A stretch of DNA of 64,000 nucleotides, from the NCBI GenBank assembly GCA_027605045.1, contig JAQFWX010000002.1, positions 372,001 through 436,000 on the forward strand, read 5' to 3'. The notes beneath the pieces were generated by a model, which was given only the letters and a program-made list of their open reading frames with translations, was not told where the DNA came from and ran no database searches. Both the position numbers and the translations under genes were made by a program. Below, piece after piece: positions 19,970-30,581 of this stretch. Position 1 is the stretch's first letter, and each line of letters begins with the position of its first letter. This DNA is from Phallus indusiatus. Its lineage: Eukaryota > Basidiomycota > Agaricomycetes > Phallales > Phallaceae.

Positions 19970-21923
19970 TGTCATAGACAATGTGGCGATACTTTTGTTC
20001 GTTCTCAGGAAGGGCTTGTACTGGAATACAAGCTTCTTTCTGATAGCTCTTGTATTGGAGACTGCCACAACGCCAGCACTCGCCAGACCCAGGAGAGGGG
20101 GAACCCGGTGTGAGTGGAAAAGGGTTGTCAACCGACGGTTCGTCATCTCGAGAGTGAGTCCTATTCCATTGCTCGATGGCGGCTCTGTAAGAACTAAGGC
20201 CTTCCGGTGAGTCCTTAAAGAGGAGGGTAAATTTAGGTAGGTTTGAATCAGCAGCACATGAAGTAGAAGAGGTTTTTGGTCTAGGTGGAGGAAGAACAGA
20301 GGATGAAGAGCCTGCATTGTTAGGGTTAAGGTAGACTGATGAGGGATTAGGGTAGGGTCCAGGAACAGGTAGCCTAGAGCGGGATAATTGCGAGATTTCA
20401 CGACGGAGAAGGGATAGCGAGTCAGCAAAGTCTAGTTTTTCTTTAGCATCAGTTGCTACTGCGTGATGGTCTGCAGATGACAGGTCTTTGCAAAGTTGTT
20501 CTAAAGATGGTTCGGCAGTGGCATCATAGACTGGTAATCGGTTGCAGACCACAGAAGGGAGATTCAAGAGGGCCTCTCGACCTTTAGCTAATGCTGACAT
20601 GCCTTTAACCTTATGGCCCACAATTGCGAGTCTGCAAGAGAACTTGACTAACTCCCAGATGCGATGACCATCCTTGTCCTTAACTTCGGAATACAAAGCA
20701 TGCTCATCTATTCTCAAGTTGCGAAAATCTTGTAGAATTGTCATTTGAAATTCCTGAGACTCAACTGAAGGGTAGGCTTGAAGCCAAGCAGACCGCAAAA
20801 GTACCCAGCTAGAACGAACATCCTCCGAAAGAGACTCGTACATGCATTTGGTTTCATCCCCTTGAAGGCAGAGAGGGAAAAGAGTGCAAATGTCGTTATC
20901 AGAAAGATGGTGTTGAACAGCCAACAGACGAATGTCATCAACCCAACTGGAGGCATCATCTTGCAGGGAACTGTTAAAAGTAGGGATTTTAGCTTTAGAT
21001 AAATCAAAGTTTGCCAGAGGTAAATGGGGGTTCCGAGGAAGGATCGGTCTGTTGGGTATTTCTAGCAGAGGGGAAAAGAATCTCATAGGGGGAGTGGGAT
21101 GTCTGAACTGAGGGTGGTGCATCCCAGCAGAGACTGGTCTGGCCAGAGGTGAATGACGTCTCTGAGGGCCAGCTGACGCAGCACAAGGAGGGTCTGGGTA
21201 ACCTTGATTAGGATAATGAAGGTGGGGCTCGGCATGAGCTAAGAAAGGTCGAGGAGCATAAGGAGGGGGAGGACGTTGCTGCCCTGGCAGTTCAGAAGCT
21301 GGTCAGTGTCACGGTATGCTAGCACCTCATCCAATTATTCGATTTCTTCGATCTCTTTCAGTTTCTTTTCGTATTACGATTTCCCTCATTTTCCATACTC
21401 TGCTGTTTCCATTAGTTCCATCGATTTCTCGATTTCTCGATCTCTTCGTTTTCTTTCGATTTCTGTTTGCATCTCCTCGGATCCCATGGAGATCAGTCGG
21501 GCGCTTCGTATCCTGTACTTATATGTGATTTCCCTAGAGGGGGATACCTAAGCTTGTTCTCTTAGGTTTTCTCTCCTCTAGGTGAGTAGTTAGTCATTGT
21601 CCCCCAATAGATCTTAGGTTTTCCCTCCTCTAGGTGTGTGCCCTGAGTCGCCCTAACAGTTAGTGAGGAATGGGGGGTACCTGGGAGTTAATTTGGAGGT
21701 AATGGAGAATTAGGTTGAGGTCATGTTGCAGGCGTTCAACAATTTGCATATTGGGAGCTGGAAGAGGGGCAAGAGGATCTGCTTGAGCTGATGGGAGGTT
21801 GACTACAGGTTCACCAGTGGCAACTGCAGCGACAACAGGTGGCTGTGGTGGAACCTCTTGTTGCGGTCCTAGATCAGGTGGTGCCCGAAGCAGGCGATGC
21901 TGACTCCTCAAGATTGGTGGCAT
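19970..21923 (-). pseudogene. Gag-like retrotransposon gene, interrupted by LTR-A and cut by a TIR element
   Basis: The frame opens at ATG 21923 with a glutamine/proline-rich segment, is interrupted at 21307-21658 by an LTR of family A, and resumes to about 21240. The main block (21122 to 19970) contains 'LCLQGDETKCMYESLSEDV', 'WLQAYPSVESQEFQ' and a Cys-x-x-Cys pair ('ECWRCGSL') with further Cys and His that could be a degenerate zinc knuckle. This layout fits Gag of an LTR retrotransposon, but I cannot place the family. The frame runs into the TIR element at 19969 and stops there artificially. No pol domain follows. Confidence 0.55.
21307..21658 (+). mobile_element. Solo LTR, family A (long form), in the gag-like gene
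   Basis: This is a 352-bp LTR from TGTCACGGTATGC to CGCCCTAACA. Flanks are GTCAG (21302-21306) and GTTAG (21659-21663), one mismatch in five. Several differences from the chromovirus LTRs suggest an older insertion. It keeps the AAGCTTGTTCT self-primer sequence. Confidence 0.85.
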
Positions 21924-22136
21924 GCCTAAGCAATATTAAAGGTATAGAACTAGCGGCTGGGGTAAACAGGCGGTCAAAGAAAGAAAAGCCGGGGATGTAC
22001 AAAGACCAGACTAAGAAATGATAGTCGTGCTTGATGCAATAGTTGACGAAACCGATAGTCGGATCACTTTGAGACAGGAAACGGAATTGTAAACGACAGA
22101 TATTGGAGGCAGAGTGAAAAAAGTGCCGACGAGAAC

Positions 22137-23426
22137 TGTTAGGGCTACTCAGCTCAGACTAGAGGTGTCATGTATCAAGGTCATTTTGACCTAAATACCC
22201 CCTTTCTGAAGACAGGCTCAAGGCCTAGAGCATTCAAAGTCAAAAACAATTTAAAACTCTATAAAACCCAAGTCATTCCAAGGGATTTGGTAAATAACTC
22301 ATGGAGTTATGGTCAAAACACTCTCAGAAGTCAAGTATTTTCTGAGTTCATTGCTTGGTCATCAAGAATGGACTCTGGACTCTTGTTTTGCCATGTTTCC
22401 CTTGTTTATTAATATCTCCTTCATTTCTCCATGGTTTCTCCTTATATGCTATTCCTTATCCTTTATTTCCCACCAGATCTATAACTCCTGGATCTTGGAT
22501 CTAATCTCCATGGATTTAGATCTAATCTCCCTGGATCTTGGATTTTATTCTCACCAGATGACACATGTGCACCTTTGACCCTGCGCTTTGTTATCTTTTA
22601 TCTTTCTAATCTTTAATCTGTTCCTATCTTCCCCTTTTTCTTTCTAATCAATCTTTCCTTATCAGTCTAATCTTTTCCCAAAGAAAAGTCTATAAATTAG
22701 ACCTATTTTCCCCACTTTTAGACATCACTGCTTAACTACCCACTTGTCTTGTACTCAGTACAATTGAATATAGCCTTAAAGGCCCTTTTCTTTCTATCTC
22801 TCAATCTCCTCTTATCTTTCTCTTACTATAAGACTTGTTTACAAGTCTTCAGCTATCTCTATCACTTGCAGAACACACTATCAGTTGTGTCTACTGCATT
22901 TAAAACAGCATATAACAAGAGTAGACCCCTTGGATCTCATTCTTCAGCAACAGGCTTTTGTTGTGAAGCCAGTGCCTAAGTAAACTCTCAGCAAGTAATT
23001 GTAACTATCTTTATTCTGGTAGCACCCCATTAGGCAAACTATAAGGATACATTACAAGAGGGAGGGGATCCTAAGCAATATGTTGGACAATAACTATACT
23101 ACTCACCTAGAGGGAGGGGATCCTAAGAGAACAAGCTTAGGGACCCTCACTCTAGGTACAGCTACTATATACATAAACGATGACACAGCGTGCGGCCCTG
23201 ACACAGCTAAGTGCCAGACGCCCAAGCCGAACCTAAGCGACGTGATGTCACGGGCATCACGCCAGGTACGAGTGTGCGATGCGCGTGAGTAGAGAAAATG
23301 AAATAGAGACAGAACAAGGAAACGGAAAGTAAAAGTAAAACACGGAAATGATAAATGGAATAGAAATGAAATGATGCTGATGATAATAAATAGGAAAATG
23401 AGAGATGGCGGTAGCGTACCCTGACA
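22137..23426 (-). mobile_element. Solo LTR, family C, carrying nested LTR-D
   Basis: This is a reverse-orientation LTR of about 394 bp net. It begins TGTTAGGGCTACTC and ends TACCCTGACA, with the exact duplication AGAAC (22132-22136 and 23427-23431). It is a sister of family A: similar ends, TATA region, the same CCTAAGCTTGTTCTCTTAGG hairpin and the same duplicated end segment. A partial copy lies at 26612-26754. Confidence 0.88.
22166..23056 (+). mobile_element. Solo LTR, family D, nested in LTR-C
   Basis: This is an 891-bp element from TGTCATGTATC to GATACATTACA with the exact duplication AGAGG (22161-22165 and 23057-23061). It is pyrimidine-rich and shows no coding domain. A related copy is at 25645-26430; both share CACATGTGCA, TTGACCCTGC and GCAAGTAATTGTAA. 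Confidence 0.88.
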
Positions 23427-23596
23427 AGAACGTTCAGATTTAAGGTTAATGCGAGTCTGATAAGCTATGAAAGGATAAACCGAAACGTCCAGATGCTCCA
23501 CCCAGAAATAATCGTGTAAACTGTGGTCGGAGCAGCGAGGTAGTAAAGATGACCAAGCTAGAGAATCACGTAAGATTTTGTGTTCGGGAGAAATGC

Positions 23597-23890
23597 TGTA
23601 ACAGTTTTTATCAGACCACAGGGGGGTCTGATAAAGGGTTTTCTTATTTTCCCACAAGTGCACAGAATTCCTGTCTATTGCTCAATAAGGCTAATAGGGA
23701 ATTACATGCAGTAGTAGTGGTAAAATTAAGATTAACTAATGTAACTACTAGTCACACCGCTGTAAGGGTGTGACGGGCGCTTAAGCGTCACGCTGTGACA
23801 CGCAAATACTACTGCTGCAGTGCACTGCATGGGCACTAGGCCATTAATGGGCCCCAGGGGGGCCCATTCCTATATCCCAAATCCGTTACA
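23597..23890 (+). mobile_element. Solo LTR, family G, second copy
   Basis: This is a 294-bp element from TGTAACAGTTT to ATCCGTTACA with the exact duplication AATGC (23592-23596 and 23891-23895). It is nearly identical to 18766-19067 and has the same set of hairpins. Confidence 0.88.
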
Positions 23891-24078
23891 AATGCCCTGT
23901 ACTGTAAAGGGGTCTAGGTACAGTGTATCTGATAGGCGTGACATGAGAAGAGGGCGATCCTGGCTCATAAAAAGACAAGGAAATAGTAATGGGAAACTTC
24001 TATAATTGTCAAGTACCGATATCCGGGAACGGCTATAGATACTAATATACTTTAGTCGCTGAATATAACACTATTAAC

Positions 24079-24852
24079 TGTCACTGTTGGATGACGATAG
24101 TCAGAACTTGGCCTCAACCTATAAGAGGTTGTGCCGCGACAGTCTTCTTCAGGATTTGTCCTGACATTCGTCAAGGACGTTTCTGATATATGCGTTCCGA
24201 GCTTCGAGAGCCGCGAGCTGTATCTCGTACTGAATGATATCAAGCTCGACAATAATGAAGAAGGCTTCAAGATGTAACTCTCGGCAACGACAGATGGCTT
24301 CCATCGTTGCAAGTCTCGAGGGAAGATCTCGACGTTCAATGATGAATAGAATAAGAGAAAGGAGAGTTTATAGAGATATCGAACTACATTCGATATTAAG
24401 TCTGAAGAACTATCTACGTGTATGCTAGGGTTTATATACACGTCAGATAAATAATTCTAGCTCAGTTCGAAATAGATTCCAAACTTGAGAAATGTAAACA
24501 AGTCATGAGATTCGTAAGTAATATCAATATATGCAGGGTATGATGTCTCATGTGATGAACATGAGGTGTGCAGGGATAAGAGCTGTGCATACATGGACCT
24601 ACGTTCGTCATCTATGATCTCATAACCGGAATGTGCGTGGAATATTCTAGAAAGGCCTATCCGCAGGTGTCCCAGGAGTTAAGAGAGGCGGGTATGTCTC
24701 TATTCAAGTTGCGAGGTTGATTGAGATGACTGAACGCGAAGGTCTTATCGTGAGTGATGTAAGTGAGATAAGATTACGGAGATAAACGGTAAATGATTGA
24801 ATATGGATTACGTAATGTTACCGGAAGTGATGTCATGAATCGGATCATGACA
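24079..24852 (+). mobile_element. Probable solo LTR, family F
   Basis: This is about 774 bp from TGTCACTGTTGG to CGGATCATGACA. The termini and an internal ACTTGGCCTCAACCTAT word resemble families B and E. Flanks TTAAC and ATAAT do not match, so the left border may be off or the duplication decayed. Confidence 0.55.
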
Positions 24853-24989
24853 ATAATCGAATGAAAGATTGAGGAAAAAGACGGTCCGAGCCTTGGCGTC
24901 GACCGAAACCAAAACGACAGTAGGAAGAAAATGATGACTCTCAGATGTGGGGGAAATGGGGTTTGAGTGGCGACAACACGGGATGAAGT

Positions 24990-25608
24990 TGTCACGCGCC
25001 GTGTTCCGGGCGTCAGGGCGGAAGTCCGGAGAGTCCGGACTACGGAACAGAAGGGACTTGGCTTCAGCTTATGTGCTGCGCCGACTCAATCGACCCTGGA
25101 TATCCCTTAATTTCGGACTAGAAGTCCGAGACAGCCCAGATGTAGTCCGGGCAGGTCCAGACAAGTACTGGGAGCGGACTTTAAGCGAGATAGATAAGAA
25201 TAGAATTGATTATAAAGAGACTGGCTGAGGGTAGACTCGGAATGAACTTAATACGACTTGATATTCAGACTGGGGAGCCCCAGACGAAGTCTGGGGGCTT
25301 TAAATACAAAAAGCTAGACTACTAGAACTAAAGGAGATATAACTAAAAGGAGACTAGTTGCACAGCACCAGAAACATATCTGGCACTTGCTTTCTAATGC
25401 TCCGGACAGAATGTCCCCATAAGGAAATGTCCTAGTCCGGATGAAGTCCGGACCTTGGACTTACCGGACGTGGACAGAATAACGGACTACGCACTGTTGG
25501 ACAAGTACTGATGCTCAGACTTGGCAGATATACTAAATATGGACGGGGATTGGGCGCCGGACCTCGGAGAGGTCCGGATTAGGATTGGGTGGCACGAGGG
25601 TTGTGACA
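24990..25608 (+). mobile_element. Solo LTR, family B, second copy
   Basis: This is a 619-bp near-identical copy of 7168-7787, with the exact duplication GAAGT (24985-24989 and 25609-25613). Having two copies at unrelated sites with different duplications fixes the element ends precisely. Confidence 0.93.
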
Positions 25609-25644
25609 GAAGTGGGAACTTCGTGATTTTTCATGTGGTGGTAC

Positions 25645-26430
25645 TGTCATGTATCTTCCCTTCCTGGCTCTATACCAACCTCTCTCTGCCAAAAACACTT
25701 CAAAAGGCTTGTGCCACCTAACCCAAAAACACTGGAAAATCAATAAACTCTTCCTTGGCTCATTATATGCTATTCTTTTTGAGTTCTTGTTCCACTACTT
25801 CCTTTTCTATTATTAATCCCTTCTCCTTATTTTCCCTCCACTCATTTCTCTTAATTCCTTATCCTTGTTTCTCACAGATCTACCAGGATCTTGGGTTCAT
25901 CTTCTCACCAGATTCATTTCTCCTGGATCTTGGATCTGTTCTCACCAGATCACACATGTGCATCATTGACCCTGCAGTCTGTTACTTTCTATTTTTGTTA
26001 TCCCACATCTGTTCCTATCTATTTCTCCTTGATTTCTAATGGACTCTTTCCATATCAGTACAATCTGTTCTCAGGCAAAAGTCTATAAAGACTGGCCTAT
26101 TTTCCTGTAGAGTCTCATCACTCCTGTACTCAGATAAATCAATAAATTGGTTTTCAACAGCCAATCAGCCTTTAGGCTTTATTTTCTTTTTCTCTAAAGT
26201 CTTGTCCTCTTCTCTATATCTTTTACTGAAGACTTATCAATTGGTCTTCCCTCTCAGTCTCTATTTTAAAATTAACATTTACAGATCACTGGTGGAATTA
26301 TCAAGTCTCAACCTTCAACAACAGGCCTTTAGTGGCAAAACAGAATCCCTAAACAAGATCAGCAGCAAGTAATTGTAATTATTCTTTTTAATAGAAGGCT
26401 TCTATTGGGTTCTGCTAAGAATACATTACA
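25645..26430 (+). mobile_element. Solo LTR, family D, second copy
   Basis: This is a 786-bp element from TGTCATGTATCTTCC to GAATACATTACA with the exact duplication GGTAC (25640-25644 and 26431-26435). It is diverged from the copy at 22166 and about 100 bp shorter. Confidence 0.88.
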
Positions 26431-26611
26431 GGTACTTATTGTTGTTCTTACACTAGAGGAGAGGTAAAATTCGATGATATGCAATAGTACGGCTTAGAAA
26501 AGGGATCTCACCCTCATCACCATGTGAAAGTGGAGGCCAAGAGAGGATGATGTATAGCACCCAGTGACAGTCACATGTATCATACAATGGAAGCTATAGG
26601 ACTAACTTCGA

Positions 26612-26754
26612 CAATGTATATAGTAGCTGTACCTAGAGTGAGGGTCCCTAAGCTTGTTCTCTTAGGATCCCCTCCCTCTAGGTGAGTAGTTAGTGTCTTT
26701 CCCAATATATTGTCTTAGGATCCCCTCCCTCTAGTGTGAGCTGAGTAGCCCTAA
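26612..26754 (+). mobile_element. Truncated LTR, family C
   Basis: Only the 3' part of the LTR is present, from the TATATAG region through CCTAAGCTTGTTCT to CCCTAACA at 26754. The 5' two thirds are missing. It abuts a fragment of LTR-E, so it probably inserted there before the left part was deleted. Confidence 0.7.
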
Positions 26755-27046
26755 CAACAACAAAGTGATGCAGGGTCAAGTACAAAGAAAGTACTAATTT
26801 GGATAAGTACATAATAGTACTTGAGGAAGTCGTGAGGTTCGTTAGAAACATAAAGAAAGAAATAGAATGTATTCTATTTATATCATAGAACCTCACTGAT
26901 TGTCAAAGTCAATAAATCGATAATCAGTATTTTGAGAGATCGCATAGAGTGCAATCTCTATAAGGTTCATTCGTTCAGAATCAATAAAGAATGTGAAATC
27001 GAATTAAATCGTTAAATCGATGTCACGAGAAAATCGGCTCGTGACA
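26755..27046 (+). mobile_element. 3' fragment of LTR family E
   Basis: Closely matches about 5955-6255 of the complete LTR-E and ends CGGCTCGTGACA at 27046. The 5' half was lost where LTR-C joins. This is the last recognisable transposon sequence before the gene-rich right part. Confidence 0.75.
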
Positions 27047-27612
27047 ATCAGAGTGAGCTGGTAATCACCATTACACAATAAATACACCCAAATAACATGT
27101 AAAATTATAGTGAAAGCAAATTAAATGGAATGGTGGGCCCTTGCTGCATGTATGTGAATATTATCCTTATTCTTATTCTTAATTTCCTTTTCCTTTTTCT
27201 CTCAAACTGTTCTGGACTTGACAAATAGTCACAATTGCATTTGAGACCTATGAACATCATGCACCTACAGATTTCAACTACACACATTTTTGAAAGTATA
27301 TGATAAACTCGAGAGGGTGTATATACATAAACTGTATGGAAATAAAATGAATTAGTTGAGGGAGCCAATGGACAAAATCATAAGACAAGGTGCTTAAGGA
27401 ATGGTAGAGAAAAAGAGTGTATAGCATGCTTTATGGACCTAAAAAGGAGAATAGCATGAACATATTTTGCATGATATAACTTTAGATGTTGTAAAAGAAG
27501 TAGAGGTCCCCCACGTAAGCATTAATTCGCAGTGTGTGATGGAGAAGAAAATGGTTTACAGATAAGAAAAATACCTCCCATACCAGTTTAGTCCGTTTGG
27601 TAGGCTAGAGCA
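27047..27612. other. Boundary region, no gene seen
   Basis: AT-rich sequence between the last LTR fragment and the end of the PIN4-like gene. It probably includes the 3' untranslated region of that gene. No ORF with a recognisable domain. Confidence 0.4.
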
Positions 27613-29276
27613 TTATATTTCCAAAGACTCGTGGATTCTAGTATCAAATCCCCCAGGAGGAGCACTTTCACTAACCGTCGCTCTTTCTCTCCTGATGTTA
27701 AATCCTCCATTTGTGCTACTCGGTCCTCTGGGCTGTCTAACAACCCCGCTGTTAGGGCCATCACTAGCTCCACCTCCACCTCCTGTTCCACCATTGATAC
27801 CAACGGGAAGAGTAGGCACAGGAGGTATGGAGGAATTACTCAACGATCCGAAAGCTCCTGCCGTGTTAAACAATGACCCAAAACCCCCAGGTGACCTACG
27901 CGAAGGAGATGCAATAGTGGCGTACCCCTCGCGAATATTTCCATTAGAGGAACGGTGAGTTAAACGTGGAGTAGACGAATGAAGCGTCTTCATATCGGGC
28001 ATAGATTTTTTAGAACGCAGACCAGGAGGTGGATTATGGTCTAGAGGTGAGACCGGACTGAGGTACGAAGGTGCTCTTGAGAATGTCTGGGATACGGCTC
28101 GCTGAGCCTGAGGCTAGTATTTGTCAATTTGACTGAACGATAAAACTTCATAGATTAAACGTACTCTACTTTGCGGATCCACGCGAGTGACAACAGCATA
28201 CCGCTCTTCACCCTCTCCAACCGAGTAGTGATACACCCCTAGCCTTTGGGCAACTAAATGAACTATTCTTCTTTGCTTGGGAGCAAGAGTTCTAGAAAAG
28301 GCCAGTTCGTCCCTCATATGATCATCTTTGAATAACAAGATACGTGAATATATGTCCAAAGTAACTGGGTCGTTAAGATCCAGTTCAGAGCTTAATTTAG
28401 CTGGCGTTGTCACTGACGGCTGAACTTGCGTTTGTACTTGTGCTTGAGCTAATTGTTCTTTTTCAAGCTGCATAGAACGCATTCGCCGCAAGGCCTTTTC
28501 GCGTTCAATGCGCTCCTTCTCACCAGCCTGAAGGACCTTTTTGTACTCGACACGTAATTTCCTCCCTTGAACGTCGAATCCGTTCAAGGCTGCAACGACG
28601 GCGTCGGCGTCCTGAGCCAAACGGAAGTTCGCAAACGCGAGACCGCGGAAAGCGCCAGCCGGATCAAGATGATAGTTGAATGCATAGGGAGTTGGTATGC
28701 TAAGGGAAGCCTGTGTAACAGTGTATCGTCAAAGGTTGAATGCCTGCATGAAAACGAAAGAAAAACTACAATTATATCAAGCAAAGTTTCGCGTTGGACA
28801 TTGAAAGGAATATTTTTGATCACGATAGCAGTGGGAATGATTTCGTCGTCGCCGGTCACAGATTGGGTGCTGGATGTAGTCACGGGAACCCCAGGAGGTA
28901 GTTGGGCCGTCGCTGGGGGAGACCCACCTCCAGAAGAGATATCCGAACTTTGAGGGGGAGATAAAGGACGCGTATCAGGGGCTATGGCAGGATTGTCTAA
29001 CCATTGCTATTGAACGAATGTTGTCAAACGACTTGATCAGCAAAAAGATAGGAGGGGTACAAGATATAGTAAACTAACAAAGGGCAGGGCGGCTCGGGTG
29101 CTTTTGCTCTTTGGGGTTATTTGTGTCGCATTAAATATGTTCTGACCTCCCGGAATCATCGGGGGTGAAGTTTGAAAGTGGTAGGAAGCCCTTCCATCAT
29201 ACGTTTCATAATTCTCGTTAGGACGTTGCTGTGGACGCTGGGGAGACAATGTAAGAGATGAAATATCCGGGGAGAT
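27613..29276 (-). CDS. PIN4: PIN4/Cip1-like RNA-binding protein (RRM plus R3H)
   Basis: Predicted RNA-binding protein of the PIN4 (budding yeast) and Cip1/Cip2 (fission yeast) type, known for stress and cell-cycle mRNA control. The N-terminal segment is low complexity ('RPNENYETYDGRASYHFQ'). The RRM begins 'TAIVIKNIPFNVQRETLLDI'; after a GT-AG intron it continues 'ASLSIPTPYAFNYHLD', then 'RGLAFANF' and 'GRKLRVEYKK'. A charged helix follows and then an R3H-like region ('APKQRRIVHLVAQRLGVYH'). The serine/glycine-rich C-terminus ends at 27613. The start is unresolved: the frame is open upstream of 'LSPQRPQQRP' but has no in-frame ATG before a stop, and the nearby ATG at about 29288 is in another frame. 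A short first exon was probably missed. Confidence 0.75.
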
Positions 29277-29454
29277 GTGGAAGTCATGATTGAGAGAAGA
29301 AAGAAAACGTTAAACAAATTGACGTGAACGAGGACGACAAGGTAAAAGAAACGGAAAAAGAAATTTCTAGTCCGATGCTTGCGGGCCTTGAATTTGGCCT
29401 GGGACGCTTGGACTCGAACTTTACCAGAGAGTCACACTACTTAAGGCCCAAGGG

Positions 29455-30444
29455 ATGCGTCGAATAGCGTCCAAAGTCCATCAGCAGGTCTCCCGACTTC
29501 TTAGTGCTGGGTTCATGAAGACACCAGTTTGGTACCAGGCCGTGCTTGATCATCCTCCCTTACCCCTCCCGCCTCGTAGGATTCCTCAGCGTACCTCGTT
29601 TGACATGCCTCCTGCTAAAAAGGTGGCACATTTCGACGATTCGCCGCATAAACAAAAAAGACGTGGTAATCCAAAGCATTTTCGTGCACCTCAGACTCTT
29701 CCAAAACCCATTGAATATCTTGAGGATTGTGTGCGAAGACAGTTCTTTAGGGACAGGCCTTTTGAGGCCTTCCGAGCCAAGACATTGGTAGAGGATGGGA
29801 CCATTGAGGAAGAACACATCATATCCGGCAAAAAATGGGTGAGATTGCGTCAGAGAGGACGAGTCGTTTTACCAGAAGAGTGAGCTTTATTCTCTTTCTT
29901 TTTACCACAATCGTTACCCACATTACTTTGAAGTGCTGTCCGGTTCGCCGTGCACTTACATGAGTTTCACGGAAAACCATTGACACTGGCCTATGTTGAA
30001 GCTGTGCGACAATATGACGCTTTAAGATCAGAAAATAACATTATGTCCCGATTTGCCTTACTAGAAGCTAGGGCACATGGTGCACAGTTCAGCGTTGGTA
30101 CCAACAAAGCCGACTCTGACTCTCCCGAAGTAATCCGTGGGTTTGGAATGGAGCAGCATGCTTTGGAAACTTGGTCAGAATCTGGTGATATTGATAGTGG
30201 GGGAACGTCGAGCGCAGACATACATGCGGCACGAAAAAGATGGAAAGTCGTAGCTGAGCCGCCTCTAATTGAAGGGAACGGGTGGACTGGTGGGAAAGAT
30301 TATATCAAACGATGGAGACTAGGCGCATGGCCAGACTACGAGAGGCGACCATCAAAAGATTCCATTCAGCTTGAGGATAAGCCGGCTGAACGTTTAGATT
30401 GGAAGGACATGACACCTGCATCGTCGGCGGAGCTATACCGATAA
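29455..30444 (+). CDS. RSM25: Mitochondrial small ribosomal subunit protein mS23 (Rsm25)
   Basis: This is a structural protein of the mitochondrial ribosome small subunit. The N-terminus 'KVHQQVSRLLSAG' followed by 'WYQAVLDHPPLPLPPR' is the family signature. Exon 1 ends at about 29879 and a GT-AG intron (about 29880-29935) joins 'VLPE' to 'DAVRFAVHLHEFHG'. The second exon gives 'LAYVEAVRQYDALRSEN' and a tryptophan-rich C-terminus ending 'SSAELYR'. The ATG at 29455 is the first in frame and gives the expected family start. It is divergent from the PIN4-like gene and convergent with SF3A2, whose stop is 137 bp beyond its own. Confidence 0.85.
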
Positions 30445-30581
30445 CAACTTAGGTTCCGCTGCTATCTCTAATACAAATTATATATCATATCATTTGCATT
30501 CTACTGTTTTTTATATAACGAAAATCTCTCTTTATAGTACTATCACAAGGACTAATTATCATAGCTTCCCTAAGATTTTCT

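Larger units (their letters stand above)
21874..23968 (-). pseudogene. Unknown ORF broken by three stacked LTRs
   Basis: If the LTRs are skipped with one copy of each duplication, a single frame reads from ATG 23968 ('MSQDRPLLMSRLSDTLYL') through 'HDYFWVEHLDVSVYPFIAY' and 'IGFVNYCIKHDYHFLVW' to TGA at 21874-21876. The interruptions are LTR-G (23597-23890) and LTR-C (22137-23426), which itself contains LTR-D. Frame continuity across both gaps supports a real former gene. An alternative exon joining is possible: an acceptor near 21927 would lead into the gag-like frame, whose ATG at 21923 overlaps the end of this ORF. No known domain was recognised. It may be transposon-associated. Confidence 0.5.

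Noticed and set aside
19914..20210. Plus-strand and minus-strand ORFs running through the TIR element.
   Set aside because: They cross the transposon boundary at 19969 and end in GGGTACCCG-type repeats, so the shared ends are accidental.
23103..23663. 186-residue minus-strand ORF.
   Set aside because: It runs across the boundary between LTR-C and the interrupted unknown gene and into LTR-G; most of it is LTR sequence read by chance.
27631..27958. Plus-strand ORFs opposite the PIN4-like C-terminus.
   Set aside because: They are antisense shadows of the serine/glycine-rich coding exon.
29380..29460. Possible tRNA on the minus strand (AGTTCGAGTCC resembles a B box).
   Set aside because: The T arm does not pair and no A box or matching acceptor stem is present upstream.
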